64,000 nt of DNA from Empedobacter brevis_A (GTDB lineage: Bacteria; Bacteroidota; Bacteroidia; Flavobacteriales; Weeksellaceae), in contig NZ_CBCPHV010000007.1 of the NCBI RefSeq assembly GCF_965118635.1, positions 1 to 64,000 on the forward strand, given 5' to 3'. Each line of letters starts with the position of its first letter. Within the stretch, counting starts at the first letter, position 1. A program made the position numbers and the translations under genes. Shown here piece after piece: positions 32,489-41,139 of the stretch. The notes under the pieces are model-generated. The model was given only the letters and a program-made list of their open reading frames with translations. It did no database searches and had not been told where the DNA came from.

Positions 32489-33265
32489 TTATTTCTTTAT
32501 CATTTCCAAATATTTAGGTGCTTGCTCTTCTAAAATCTGAGTTATTTTATCATAATTATTTCCTTTTTGAAGTTTCTCCAAATCAAAATTCACATAACAA
32601 TACTTGACATAATCGCTGACTTTATTTTCTGGAATATTTAAGCTTTCAATGAAATAATTCTTCGTAAAATAATTCTCTAAATCTTTTATTTTATCCTCTT
32701 TTTTGAAATATTCCTCTACTTTTTTATCTTTCTTCTTTTGTCCCGAAATCGTTGCAATCCAATTTAAAGGATCTAATAATCCATTATTATTCAAAATTGA
32801 AGTTGCATACGGATCTATCTTACGAAAACGTAAATTTGGATCAATTCCTAAATTCAAACTCTTATACATTTCGTCAACTTTATCATATTTCAGTTTTATA
32901 TTATTCTTAAAATTCTTGTCCAACGTATTTATTCGTGCTTCTGCGAGTTCAATCGTTTCTATATTCAAGTGAATAGTCAACATTCCTTTTGTTAAAATAT
33001 CTTGTGTAATTTTTATTTTTCGTTCAATATAAAAATCGTGCGTAAACTTCAATTCATCTCCTACAGAAGCTTTAATCGAGAACATTCCGTTCACATTTGT
33101 TACAACTTTCGCATTCGTAGATTCGTTTGTCACCAAAATATTATCCACAACATTTTGTCCTGCAATACCATCATCAATCACCACTTTTCCAGTAATTAAA
33201 GTTGTTTGAGCAAATGTGAAAATGTTAATTAAACTAAAAAATATAATGTATTTTATCTTATTCAT
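32489..33265 (-). CDS. Carboxypeptidase-regulatory-like domain protein, paralogue 3 of 3
   Basis: 258 residues. A Sec signal peptide (about residues 1-19, ending FTFAQ) is followed by a beta-sandwich of the CarboxypepD_reg-like type: ITGKVVIDDGIAGQNVVDNI, VTNVNGMFSIKASVGDELKF and the closing IELAEARI. After about residue 105 comes a helical part of unknown function ending EEQAPKYLEMIKK. It is a paralogue of the two genes upstream and overlaps the preceding one by eight bases. The N-terminal domain is the one seen at the start of TonB-dependent receptors, but no receptor is attached. Probably periplasmic. Confidence 0.75.
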   Translation of the reverse strand: MNKIKYIIFFSLINIFTFAQTTLITGKVVIDDGIAGQNVVDNILVTNESTNAKVVTNVNGMFSIKASVGDELKFTHDFYIERKIKITQDILTKGMLTIHLNIETIELAEARINTLDKNFKNNIKLKYDKVDEMYKSLNLGIDPNLRFRKIDPYATSILNNNGLLDPLNWIATISGQKKKDKKVEEYFKKEDKIKDLENYFTKNYFIESLNIPENKVSDYVKYCYVNFDLEKLQKGNNYDKITQILEEQAPKYLEMIKK

Positions 33266-34046
33266 TTTTCTTCATTTTTGATAAATAAATTGGCGCTTGT
33301 TCTTCAATTATAAAAAGAATTTCATCGAAATTATTCTCTTTTAATAACTTCGGGAAATCAAAGTTTGAATAACAATAATCCAAAAATTCATTGATTTTTC
33401 CTTCTGGAATTTTTAAGTCATTTACAAAATAATACGTTGTAAAAAACTTGTGCAATGTAGACAATTGATCTTCTTTCTTAACCTCTAATTGAACAGGCTT
33501 TTTTAATCGTTTTTTTGGACTTTTGAACAAATTAAACAATCCAAGCAAATTAACTCCTCCAACCTGTTTTATTGTTCTATTAACGATCTCTTCTTCATGT
33601 TTTAAATTTAATTCTGCTTTAAATTCTAGGGAAGTAATTCCATTTTCATCATTGAATTTCTCTTGGAAGGATTTCTCTTTTCCTATATTTTTATATGCGT
33701 CCTTATTCAACTTCTGAATATTGGTTTCAGCCAAATCAATAATTTCAACATTTACATGAATCGTTACAAAACCTTTTGTAATCATCGTTTCAGAAACTTT
33801 CAACTTTCTTTCAGAAAGCCCAACTTGTTTAATTAACAATTCATCATTCAGGTTAACATTTATAGAGAATAAACCTTCATTATTCGTTTTGGTTTTTGCT
33901 TTCGTATTTAAATTTTCAATCGAAATTCCTTCTAAATCAATAATTTCTTTCGTATCATCGACAATTATTTTCCCTGAAATCATAGCCGATTGAGCTTGTA
34001 TATAACTTGATGAGATAATTAATAAAAAGAATAAAATTTTACTCAT
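33258..34046 (-). CDS. Carboxypeptidase-regulatory-like domain protein, paralogue 2 of 3
   Basis: 262 residues with the same layout as its neighbours: a signal peptide ending IQAQS, a beta-domain with ISGKIIVDDTKEIIDLEGIS and TKTNNEGLFSINVNLNDEL, then IDLAETNI and a helical region ending FIIEEQAPIYLSKMKK. It overlaps the next gene upstream and the next downstream by eight bases each, so the three are a tightly coupled unit. The middle part (residues about 110-190) differs most from its paralogues. Confidence 0.75.
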   Translation of the reverse strand: MSKILFFLLIISSSYIQAQSAMISGKIIVDDTKEIIDLEGISIENLNTKAKTKTNNEGLFSINVNLNDELLIKQVGLSERKLKVSETMITKGFVTIHVNVEIIDLAETNIQKLNKDAYKNIGKEKSFQEKFNDENGITSLEFKAELNLKHEEEIVNRTIKQVGGVNLLGLFNLFKSPKKRLKKPVQLEVKKEDQLSTLHKFFTTYYFVNDLKIPEGKINEFLDYCYSNFDFPKLLKENNFDEILFIIEEQAPIYLSKMKKNE

Positions 34047-34848
34047 GTACGATTCGTTTTTGGTTGATAATAGAAAGATAAATTGGCGATTGCTCTTCGA
34101 AAATCAAAATCATTTTATCATGATTATTTGTTTTTAAAAGTGATTCAAAATCAAATTCTACAAAACAATAATGAATAAAATCAAGGATATTTCCTTTTGA
34201 AATTTTTAAGTCGTTTTCAAAATAATATTCAGTAAAATAATCTTTAAGTTGAATGATTTTATCGTATTTATCAAGATTTTTCTTTTTAAGAAAATATTTA
34301 TAAGTCTGTACTTCTTTATCCGAATACTGTTCTATCAAGCCAACCACATTTTCATAACGAATTGGAACTTTTAATTTTCGAAGATATTGAGAAGCAAAAT
34401 AGGCTTTTACAACATTATTTTTAAATTCATTATTAATTCCTAAGCTTTTATTTATTTTTTCGCTTTGCGTTTCGTCTTTGCTAATATTTTCTTTCCAATT
34501 CTTTTTTAGCGGTTTTATTTTAGTTTCAGCTAATTCAATAACTTCAATATTCACATGAACTTCAATAAAACCTTTTCTAATCATTGTTTCTGTAACTTTT
34601 AGTTGACGTTCTTCAATTCCTATTTGTTTAAAAAACAGAATATCATTTGGTAAAACTCGAATCGAAAAAAGACCTTTTTCATTTGATTTTGTTCGTGCAT
34701 TAGTTGTTAGATTTTCAATGACAAAATCATCGAGATGAACAATTTCATTCGTATCATCCACAATTATTCTTCCCGAAATTATTGTCGATTGTGCATGAAC
34801 AGAAATACAAAAAATATAAAACAGACTAGCGAGTAAAGTTCTTTTCAT
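34039..34848 (-). CDS. Carboxypeptidase-regulatory-like domain protein, paralogue 1 of 3
   Basis: 269 residues, first of the tandem triplet. A signal peptide ends SVHAQ; the beta-domain contains ISGRIIVDDTNEIVHLDDFV and TKSNEKGLFSIRVLPNDIL; IELAETKIKPL closes it. The helical C-terminal region ends LIFEEQSPIYLSI. The shared C-terminal motif (E-E-Q-x-P-x-Y-L) and N-terminal domain show that the three arose by duplication. No function is known for this full-length architecture. Confidence 0.75.
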   Translation of the reverse strand: MKRTLLASLFYIFCISVHAQSTIISGRIIVDDTNEIVHLDDFVIENLTTNARTKSNEKGLFSIRVLPNDILFFKQIGIEERQLKVTETMIRKGFIEVHVNIEVIELAETKIKPLKKNWKENISKDETQSEKINKSLGINNEFKNNVVKAYFASQYLRKLKVPIRYENVVGLIEQYSDKEVQTYKYFLKKKNLDKYDKIIQLKDYFTEYYFENDLKISKGNILDFIHYCFVEFDFESLLKTNNHDKMILIFEEQSPIYLSIINQKRIVHE

Positions 34849-35034
34849 AGGCTTTTTAAAATCTTGATTAAAAATAACTGAGAAAATGATTGAAAATCAA
34901 TATTTAACTCAATTTTATCTAAAGTCGATAATTTGTTAAAAAAGTAAATTATCATTAACGTTTTTTAGTTGTTGTATTAAAATTTTTCACATTTAGAACT
35001 CCATATCTTGTCGCGATAAAAGATTATTTTTGTA

Positions 35035-35042
35035 TAAATTTG
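35035..35042 (+). promoter_or_regulatory. Candidate -7 box of radA
   Basis: TAAATTTG fits TAnnTTTG and ends five bases before the preferred radA ATG at 35048. If used, the mRNA would have almost no leader. The nearest upstream TTG is 24 bases away, longer than usual. Confidence 0.35.
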
Positions 35043-35047
35043 AAACT

Positions 35048-36412
35048 ATGGCTAAAACAAAAACTACATATTTCTGCCAAAACTGTGGCACGCAAACCGC
35101 TCAATGGATGGGACAATGCAAAAGTTGTGGCGAATGGAATACCATTGTTGAGGAAATCGTGGACAAAGGCGACGAAAAAAAATCGTGGAAAGATAAATCT
35201 GATAAAAAGGAAAAAACTTTCGCATTGAATATTCGTGAAATAAATCCTTTAGGAGAAATTAGAATTTCGACAAAAAATCAAGAATTAGACAGAGTTTTAG
35301 GAGGCGGAATTGTTCCTGGATCTGTGATTTTGGTTGGTGGAGAACCTGGTGTTGGAAAATCTACTTTGATGTTGCAAGTTGCTCTAAAATTAGATACAAT
35401 TAAAATATTATATGTTTCGGGTGAAGAATCTGTTTCTCAAGTAAAACTTCGTGCTGAACGAATCGAAATTGAATCCGATCAATGTTTTATTTTACCTGAA
35501 ACAAATACACAAAAAATATTTGCACACGCCAAAGAAATACAACCACAGTTGATTGTTGTTGATTCTGTACAAACGCTTCAAACAACTTATGTCGAATCGT
35601 CTCCGGGAAGTATTTCTCAGATTAGAGAAACAACTTTTGAGCTGATACAATATGCAAAAGAAACCAATACTCCGATTATTTTAATTGGTCATATTACAAA
35701 AGAAGGTGTTATTGCTGGGCCTAAAATTCTGGAACATATGGTTGATGTCGTTTTACAATTCGAAGGAGATCGTAATCATATTTATCGCATTTTACGTGCA
35801 AATAAAAATCGTTTTGGATCGACTGCTGAAATCGGGATTTATGAAATGCTTGGAGCTGGATTACGTGAAGTAACAAATCCGTCCGAAGTGTTGATTACCA
35901 AAAAAGATGAATTGCTTAGTGGAAATGCAATTGCAGCAACTTTGGAAGGTGTTCGTCCGATGTTAATTGAAATTCAAGCTTTAGTATCTACTGCGGTTTA
36001 TGGAACTCCGCAACGTACTGCTACAGGTTTTGATGCAAAGCGATTGAATATGTTGTTGGCGGTTTTGGAAAAACGTGCTGGTTTCCGATTGAACATGAAA
36101 GATGTTTTCCTAAATATCACAGGTGGTATTCGTGTTGATGATCCTGCAATTGATTTGGCTGTTATAGCAGCTATTCTTTCCTCGAGCGAAGATTCGGCTG
36201 TACCAGACAATTGTTGTTTTGCTGGAGAAGTTGGTTTGAGTGGTGAAATAAGAGCTGTAAATCGTGTTGAACAACGCATTACCGAAGCAGAAAAATTAGG
36301 TTTTGATGCAATATTTATTTCAAAGTATAATAAAATAAAAGATACAGATTTCGGTATTCGAATTGTTAGAATTTCTAAAGTAGAAGATTTATATCGAATG
36401 TTATTTCAATAA
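35048..36412 (+). CDS. radA: DNA repair protein RadA
   Basis: With the start at 35048 (MAKTKTTYFC), 454 residues. An upstream in-frame ATG at 35030 adds six residues but would put the -7 box inside the gene. Zinc finger Cys10, Cys13, Cys24, Cys27; Walker A GGEPGVGKST; the RadA-specific KNRFG motif in RANKNRFGST; a C-terminal Lon-like domain with LNITGGIRVDDPAIDLAV and GEVGLSGEIRAV. RadA is a RecA-related helicase acting on branched recombination intermediates. Confidence 0.96.
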   Translation: MAKTKTTYFCQNCGTQTAQWMGQCKSCGEWNTIVEEIVDKGDEKKSWKDKSDKKEKTFALNIREINPLGEIRISTKNQELDRVLGGGIVPGSVILVGGEPGVGKSTLMLQVALKLDTIKILYVSGEESVSQVKLRAERIEIESDQCFILPETNTQKIFAHAKEIQPQLIVVDSVQTLQTTYVESSPGSISQIRETTFELIQYAKETNTPIILIGHITKEGVIAGPKILEHMVDVVLQFEGDRNHIYRILRANKNRFGSTAEIGIYEMLGAGLREVTNPSEVLITKKDELLSGNAIAATLEGVRPMLIEIQALVSTAVYGTPQRTATGFDAKRLNMLLAVLEKRAGFRLNMKDVFLNITGGIRVDDPAIDLAVIAAILSSSEDSAVPDNCCFAGEVGLSGEIRAVNRVEQRITEAEKLGFDAIFISKYNKIKDTDFGIRIVRISKVEDLYRMLFQ

Positions 36413-36484
36413 AGGATTAAATATTTTGTAATCACTTTATTTTTACATATTTTTTTCTACTTTTATTCTATTAAAAACATTATT

Positions 36485-36857
36485 ATGGATTATTCAAACC
36501 AATCAAATCTAGATTTTAATCAAACACAACAATCTTCTTTTGAAGATATTAAACCAAAACCAGAGAACAACCTTGTTTTAGCTATCATTGGAACTATTTT
36601 AGGGCTTTGTTCTCCTTGCTGTATAGGACTAATTGTCGGTATTGTTGCAATTGTATTTTCTAACCAAGTGAATACTAAATATGCAATTGGAGATTATGTC
36701 GGAGCTGAAAAAGCTTCAAAAAATTCTAAAATATTATTATGTTGCTTTAGGATTAGGCATTTTAGGCATAATTATAAATATTATTACATTCGCGACTGGT
36801 GGAATGGATGCTTACATGGAACAATATAAAAATATTATTGAAAGTTCTGGAAGATGA
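36485..36857 (+). pseudogene. CD225/dispanin-type small membrane protein, frameshifted
   Basis: The first frame gives NNLVLAIIGTILGLCSPCCI, GIVAIVFSNQVNTKYAIGDY and GAEKASKNSKI, the classic layout of the CD225 family, then becomes un-family-like and stops at 36829. From the A4 run at 36728-36731 the next frame continues as YYYVALGLGILGIIINIITF and ends ...NIIESSGR at 36857. Removing one A would restore a 123-residue two-helix protein. So this is a +1 frameshift: a real mutation, phase variation or a sequencing error. It lies 24 bases before the DUF2752 gene. Confidence 0.75.
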
Positions 36858-36881
36858 AGCATTGATGATTAAAATTATAAA

Positions 36882-37289
36882 ATGAAACGGATTTTGGTTT
36901 ATGGATTAGCAACGCTTTTACCTATTTTGGTACTTGTCTATTTTTATAGTTATTACAGCAATCAAAGTCCGTTTTCTATCAAATGTATATTTCATAATCT
37001 AACAGGATTATGGTGCCCTGGTTGTGGAGGACAACGTGCCTTTTCACTGCTTGTTCATGGACATTTTTTGCAATCGTTACGATACAATCTTATTTTACCT
37101 TTTGCACTTTATATTTGTGTACAATTGTATTATGCTATTGTTGGAAATATTTTTTTGAACAAACCAATGTCGGGAAAACTACATCTTCCTTCAAATTTTG
37201 CACGAAATTTTTTAATTTTCCTTTTGGTTTATTCTATTTTGAGAAATATTCCACTTTCACCTTTTATATATTTAGCACCAGAAAGTTAA
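36882..37289 (+). CDS. DUF2752 membrane protein
   Basis: 135 residues. Three hydrophobic helices (about 5-24, 60-82, 105-122) and the family signature CPGCGGQRAFSLLVHGHF (residues 44-61), which is characteristic of DUF2752. Function unknown. It often sits next to CD225-type genes in Flavobacteriia, as here. Inner-membrane location is inferred from the helices. Confidence 0.85.
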   Translation: MKRILVYGLATLLPILVLVYFYSYYSNQSPFSIKCIFHNLTGLWCPGCGGQRAFSLLVHGHFLQSLRYNLILPFALYICVQLYYAIVGNIFLNKPMSGKLHLPSNFARNFLIFLLVYSILRNIPLSPFIYLAPES

Positions 37290-37384
37290 CTTTTTAAGAT
37301 TAGATATTCTTTATTTAAGGCTCTCCAGTTTATGATATACAACTATACGCAAGTATTACGAAAGATTTGCGAGTTGACTAATTA

Positions 37385-37413
37385 AAAAAATCAGAGAATT
37401 ATTTCTCTGATTT
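37385..37413 (-). terminator. Terminator overlapping the stop codon of the Ig-like lipoprotein gene
   Basis: Perfect stem AAATCAGAGAA / TTCTCTGATTT with a four-base loop that contains the TAA stop on the minus strand, followed by TTTT. The 3' end of the coding sequence therefore forms the first arm of the hairpin. Confidence 0.8.
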
Positions 37414-39156
37414 CTTATTTGTTGTTCGAGAATTTCTTCGCTCCTCGCCTTCTTTCAATTCTCCTCTTCGTATTCTATTTTTATCCGAATCTTTGTCATC
37501 ACTTGGTAAAGTAACTGGTTGATTTGCCTCACCTAAAACCCAAGTTTCTGTAGCATCCCACATTGCTCTAATTTTGATTGGCTCTGGATACAAATAAATT
37601 GGTTCGGGTTGTTTTCCTAAGAAATAATCTCCTGTATCCCATTTTCCATTTTCGTTTTCATCTACTAATAAACGGAACAAATATTCTCCTGGCTCAATAT
37701 AATTGAACTCGAAATAATTTTTATTTGCAGGATTATACAATTCTTCCAAAATCGTATAATCTTTATCTGTTTTTAGAAATTGTAAGAAAAATGGTTTATT
37801 TGGCGCATTTTGAAGCGTTAATTTCAAATGTCCAAAATCTCCGCGCGTTCCCATTTTTATAGGATAAGCAAGCGTGTCATTCTTCTCTCCTAATACATCT
37901 GTTAAAGCATTTGGATAAATATTAACTTCAAATTTTTCATCTAAATTTTTATCAAAAGCAAAATTCAAATTCTGTGCATTAACTGTATCAATCGAAACTT
38001 TGAACGGAATAGAAATTGTATCTTTAAAAACATAAATTTTAGATAAATCAATTGATTTTAATGGCACATTTGCCTGAATCTTAAATGCTTTATTTGGTGC
38101 TAATTTTTGATCATTTAATGCTTTAAATTCCAATTTTCGTTCTTCATTCGATTTTTGATATAACGCACTTATTTCATCAATTTGATCTTTATGTTGAACC
38201 TTGAAATTTAATTTTGCACTTCTTCCTACAATTGTATCCACTTTTGGATTGAACCAAAAATTAATCGAATCTTGTTTTGGAAATTTCTGAATATAAGCTG
38301 TTTTAAATTCTTTTCCAACTGGCGTTATCGTCACATCTTCCGTCGCTCCTGTTGTTTTAAAAACAATTAATCCTTCTTGTTTAAAACTCGCTTCTGGCTT
38401 ACGATAAGCTGGTTTTTGATTGAATAAATTTAAATTAAATTCTTGATTAGATTTCAATTCAATTGGTTCATTATGAAAAGCTAAACGTTCTTTTCCAAAA
38501 TCGTACATGACATTTTCTACTTTATCCTCAAAAGCAATTAATTTATATTTGCCCGAAGCTAAATAATTTAACGCATATTCTCCTTTATCATTGGCTCTTG
38601 CAATGTAATATGGTTTCTTTTGTATAATAATGCTGTCTTTGTATGTACTATCTACTTTATATAGCCCGACTAATATCTTTTCTGGTAATTTGAAATCGTA
38701 AGAAGAATTTACACGTCCTGTTATTTTCAACGAATCGATAAAACTACCTGTCGAAAAAACATATTGAAAGTTAGATAATTTATTATTTTCATTAAAATCT
38801 TGAATCGCATCTCCAAAGTTGAAACTATATGTCGTATTTGGTAACAATGGTTCTTGGAATTTTATCGAAATATTTTTCTTCGCTAAAGCTTGTGGCGTAA
38901 CAATTGGTGGAACCTGAAATGAAGGCGAAGCAACTACATTTTTGCTATATTCTTTCAAAACAATATATTCATCAAAGTTGATTGTTGCCTCTTGCAAATT
39001 AACGTCTACATTCGTTGCCAACGTATCTGGATTAGCTTTTAGGAAAACAGGCGGCGTTTCATCTTTAGGTCCTCCAGTTGGCGAACCTTGTCTAGCACAA
39101 GAAATAACCGTTAAAATAGTTAACATTAAAAGCGAAAAACGTGTCGTCTTATTCAT
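37399..39156 (-). CDS. Ig-like-domain lipoprotein
   Basis: 585 residues. A lipobox ends the signal peptide at TVISC (Cys20), followed by ARQGSPTGGPKDETPPVF, the typical start of the Bacteroidetes Ig-like (Big_5-type) lipoproteins. An Ig-like domain covers about residues 32-135 with TINFDEYIVLKEYSKNVVAS and FSFNFGDAIQDFNENN-like blocks; further beta-domains follow, with a late acidic DENENGKWDTGDY segment that could bind calcium. The C-terminus is very basic/polar (RRGELKEGEERRNSR). Probably a cell-envelope protein of unknown role. It precedes nothing on its strand but its own terminator. Confidence 0.82.
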   Translation of the reverse strand: MNKTTRFSLLMLTILTVISCARQGSPTGGPKDETPPVFLKANPDTLATNVDVNLQEATINFDEYIVLKEYSKNVVASPSFQVPPIVTPQALAKKNISIKFQEPLLPNTTYSFNFGDAIQDFNENNKLSNFQYVFSTGSFIDSLKITGRVNSSYDFKLPEKILVGLYKVDSTYKDSIIIQKKPYYIARANDKGEYALNYLASGKYKLIAFEDKVENVMYDFGKERLAFHNEPIELKSNQEFNLNLFNQKPAYRKPEASFKQEGLIVFKTTGATEDVTITPVGKEFKTAYIQKFPKQDSINFWFNPKVDTIVGRSAKLNFKVQHKDQIDEISALYQKSNEERKLEFKALNDQKLAPNKAFKIQANVPLKSIDLSKIYVFKDTISIPFKVSIDTVNAQNLNFAFDKNLDEKFEVNIYPNALTDVLGEKNDTLAYPIKMGTRGDFGHLKLTLQNAPNKPFFLQFLKTDKDYTILEELYNPANKNYFEFNYIEPGEYLFRLLVDENENGKWDTGDYFLGKQPEPIYLYPEPIKIRAMWDATETWVLGEANQPVTLPSDDKDSDKNRIRRGELKEGEERRNSRTTNKKSEK

Positions 39157-39183
39157 GGGTGCAAGTTAAGAAAAAGCTTGTTA

Positions 39184-39849
39184 TTAAGCACAAGCAATGG
39201 TAATTACACTTATCTTAAAATTTTCAGAAAGATTAAACTTTTTAATAGCAGATGCAATTGTTGCTCCAGTTGTTAATACATCATCAATCAAAATATAATG
39301 TCCGGGCTTTAGATTAGGATTGATTTGGAAAGCATCTTTCAAATTCTCTAATCGATGATTTTTATCTTCATTTACTTGCGATATATTGTATTTTATTCGA
39401 ATTAATCCTTCTGGAAAATAATTAATTTGATTAATTTCTGCTAACGTTCGTGCAAAATCTTCTATTTGATTGTATCCTCTTTTCTTTAATCGTTTTGCAT
39501 GCAAAGGAATTGGAATAATTCCGTCATATTCACTCAAATCAAGCTTAACTAATTGTGCTAAATCAATTCCAATTTCTGGATGATTTCTATATTTTATTTC
39601 ATGCAAAATGGCTTGTGTTATATTACGATGTTTAAATTCTAACAACGAAAAAGCATTTTCTAATTCACATAAATTTATCAATTTATCATATGCTCGATTA
39701 TTTTGATCAAAATTAAAATGCGTAAAAACAAGTTTTGTAGAACACGAAACACAAAGAAATTGCGAAGATTGAATTACGTCTTGACAACCCAAACAACGCA
39801 TCGGAAAAAATAAATCAATTAAAGAATTTACGATTATTTTGATTTCCAT
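39184..39849 (-). CDS. ComF-family phosphoribosyltransferase-like protein
   Basis: 221 residues. An N-terminal zinc-ribbon with two Cys pairs (CLGCQ and CVSC, residues about 19-37), the block GIIPIPLHAKRLKKRGYNQ and the PRPP-binding loop ILIDDVLTTGATIASA (residues about 188-203). ComF proteins act in DNA uptake, but many bacteria without known competence carry them. It diverges from queD across 34 bases. Confidence 0.9.
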   Translation of the reverse strand: MEIKIIVNSLIDLFFPMRCLGCQDVIQSSQFLCVSCSTKLVFTHFNFDQNNRAYDKLINLCELENAFSLLEFKHRNITQAILHEIKYRNHPEIGIDLAQLVKLDLSEYDGIIPIPLHAKRLKKRGYNQIEDFARTLAEINQINYFPEGLIRIKYNISQVNEDKNHRLENLKDAFQINPNLKPGHYILIDDVLTTGATIASAIKKFNLSENFKISVITIACA

Positions 39850-39883
39850 TACCTTTGCAAATTAAAGTTTAGTACTAAATTTA

Positions 39884-40336
39884 ATGAAAATCATTCGACT
39901 TACAAAAGCTTTTACGTTCGAAACTGCACATGCTTTGCATGGTTATGACGGAAAGTGTAAAAATATACATGGACATTCGTACAAATTATTTGTAACTGTA
40001 AAAGGAACGCCATCTGATGATATCAACGATGTCAAACTTGGAATGGTTATGGATTTTGGCGATTTGAAAAAGATTGTGAACAAAGAGATTGTCAATCTTT
40101 TTGATCATGCTATTTTATTGAACGAAAATTCGCCTCACAAATCTTTAGGAGAAAAATTATTAGCAGAAGGACATAATGTTGTTTTTACTCAATATCAGCC
40201 ATCTGCTGAAAATATGATTTTGTGGATTGTGGATAAAATAAAACCACTTTTACCAACTAATATCGATTTGGTAGCCTTGAAATTACATGAAACTGAAAAC
40301 TCTTATGCAGAATGGTTAGCGGAGGACAACCAATAA
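39884..40336 (+). CDS. queD: 6-carboxytetrahydropterin synthase
   Basis: 150 residues. Zinc ligands His16, His29 and His31 in FETAHALHGYD and CKNIHGHSYKL, catalytic Cys25, and a late LKLHETENSYAEW. It converts dihydroneopterin triphosphate to 6-carboxytetrahydropterin in queuosine synthesis. It overlaps the start of the LpxH-like gene by 25 bases. A near-consensus -7 (TAAATTTA) ends directly at the ATG, 18 bases after a TTTG. Confidence 0.93.
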   Translation: MKIIRLTKAFTFETAHALHGYDGKCKNIHGHSYKLFVTVKGTPSDDINDVKLGMVMDFGDLKKIVNKEIVNLFDHAILLNENSPHKSLGEKLLAEGHNVVFTQYQPSAENMILWIVDKIKPLLPTNIDLVALKLHETENSYAEWLAEDNQ

Positions 40337-41139
40337 ACATTCAGTTAGAAGCTGGTAAAAAAGCCTATTTTTCTTCGGATCATCATTTTGGTGCACCGAA
40401 TGAAAAAGATAGTTTGGTACGCGAAAAATTGTTTGTAAAATGGCTTGACGAAATAAAAGAAGATTGTGGAGTTTTATTTCTAATTGGCGATTTGTTCGAT
40501 TTTTGGTTCGAATATAAACATGTTGTTCCGAAAGGTTTTGTGCGTGTTTTAGGAAAATTAGCCGAAATTTCTGATCGTGGAATTCCAATTTATTTTTTTG
40601 TTGGAAACCATGATTTATGGATGAAAGATTATTTGGAAGAACAAATCAATGCAATTGTTTTTCGAGATAAACAAGATTTTATCATCAACGGAAAAGAATT
40701 TTTTATTGTTCATGGCGATGGAAAAGGTCCTGGAGATAAAGGTTACAAACGCATGAAAAAGATATTTACAAACAAAGTTTGTCAATTTCTTTTCTATCTT
40801 CTTCATCCAGATTTGGCAATGTGGTTGGGCATTACAGCTTCACGAAAAAATAAAATGATTTCTGGCGATGAAGATGTTAATTTTCTAGGCGTTGACAACG
40901 AATGGCTTATCATGTATAGTCGCAAGCAACTACATCGAAAATATTACGATTATCTTGTCTATGGACATCGTCATTTACCAATGGAAATTGCAATAGGCAA
41001 ATCGCGTCATATCAACCTTGGAGATTGGATTAACTATTTTACTTACGGTGTTTTTGATGGAAACGAGTTCGAATTAAAAACTTACTTCCGTAATCAAGGA
41101 GAAGAATCGAGGGATTCTATCATAAAAATTATAGATTAA
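40312..41139 (+). CDS. UDP-2,3-diacylglucosamine diphosphatase-like metallophosphoesterase (LpxH family)
   Basis: 275 residues. Calcineurin-like metal motifs in order: FSSDHHFGAP, IGDLFDFWFE, FVGNHDLWM, IVHGDGKGPGDKGYKR and YGHRHLP. The family hydrolyses UDP-2,3-diacylglucosamine to lipid X in lipid A synthesis. The start at 40312 lies inside queD because no later ATG precedes the family's usual beginning (QLEAGKKAYFSSD). The 3' end overlaps the convergent DUF6427 gene by 66 bases. Confidence 0.85.
   Translation: MVSGGQPINIQLEAGKKAYFSSDHHFGAPNEKDSLVREKLFVKWLDEIKEDCGVLFLIGDLFDFWFEYKHVVPKGFVRVLGKLAEISDRGIPIYFFVGNHDLWMKDYLEEQINAIVFRDKQDFIINGKEFFIVHGDGKGPGDKGYKRMKKIFTNKVCQFLFYLLHPDLAMWLGITASRKNKMISGDEDVNFLGVDNEWLIMYSRKQLHRKYYDYLVYGHRHLPMEIAIGKSRHINLGDWINYFTYGVFDGNEFELKTYFRNQGEESRDSIIKIID

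Noticed and set aside
33141..33149. Perfect DnaA-box sequence TTATCCACA
   Set aside because: A single copy inside a coding region, with no cluster or AT-rich unwinding element around it, so no origin can be claimed.
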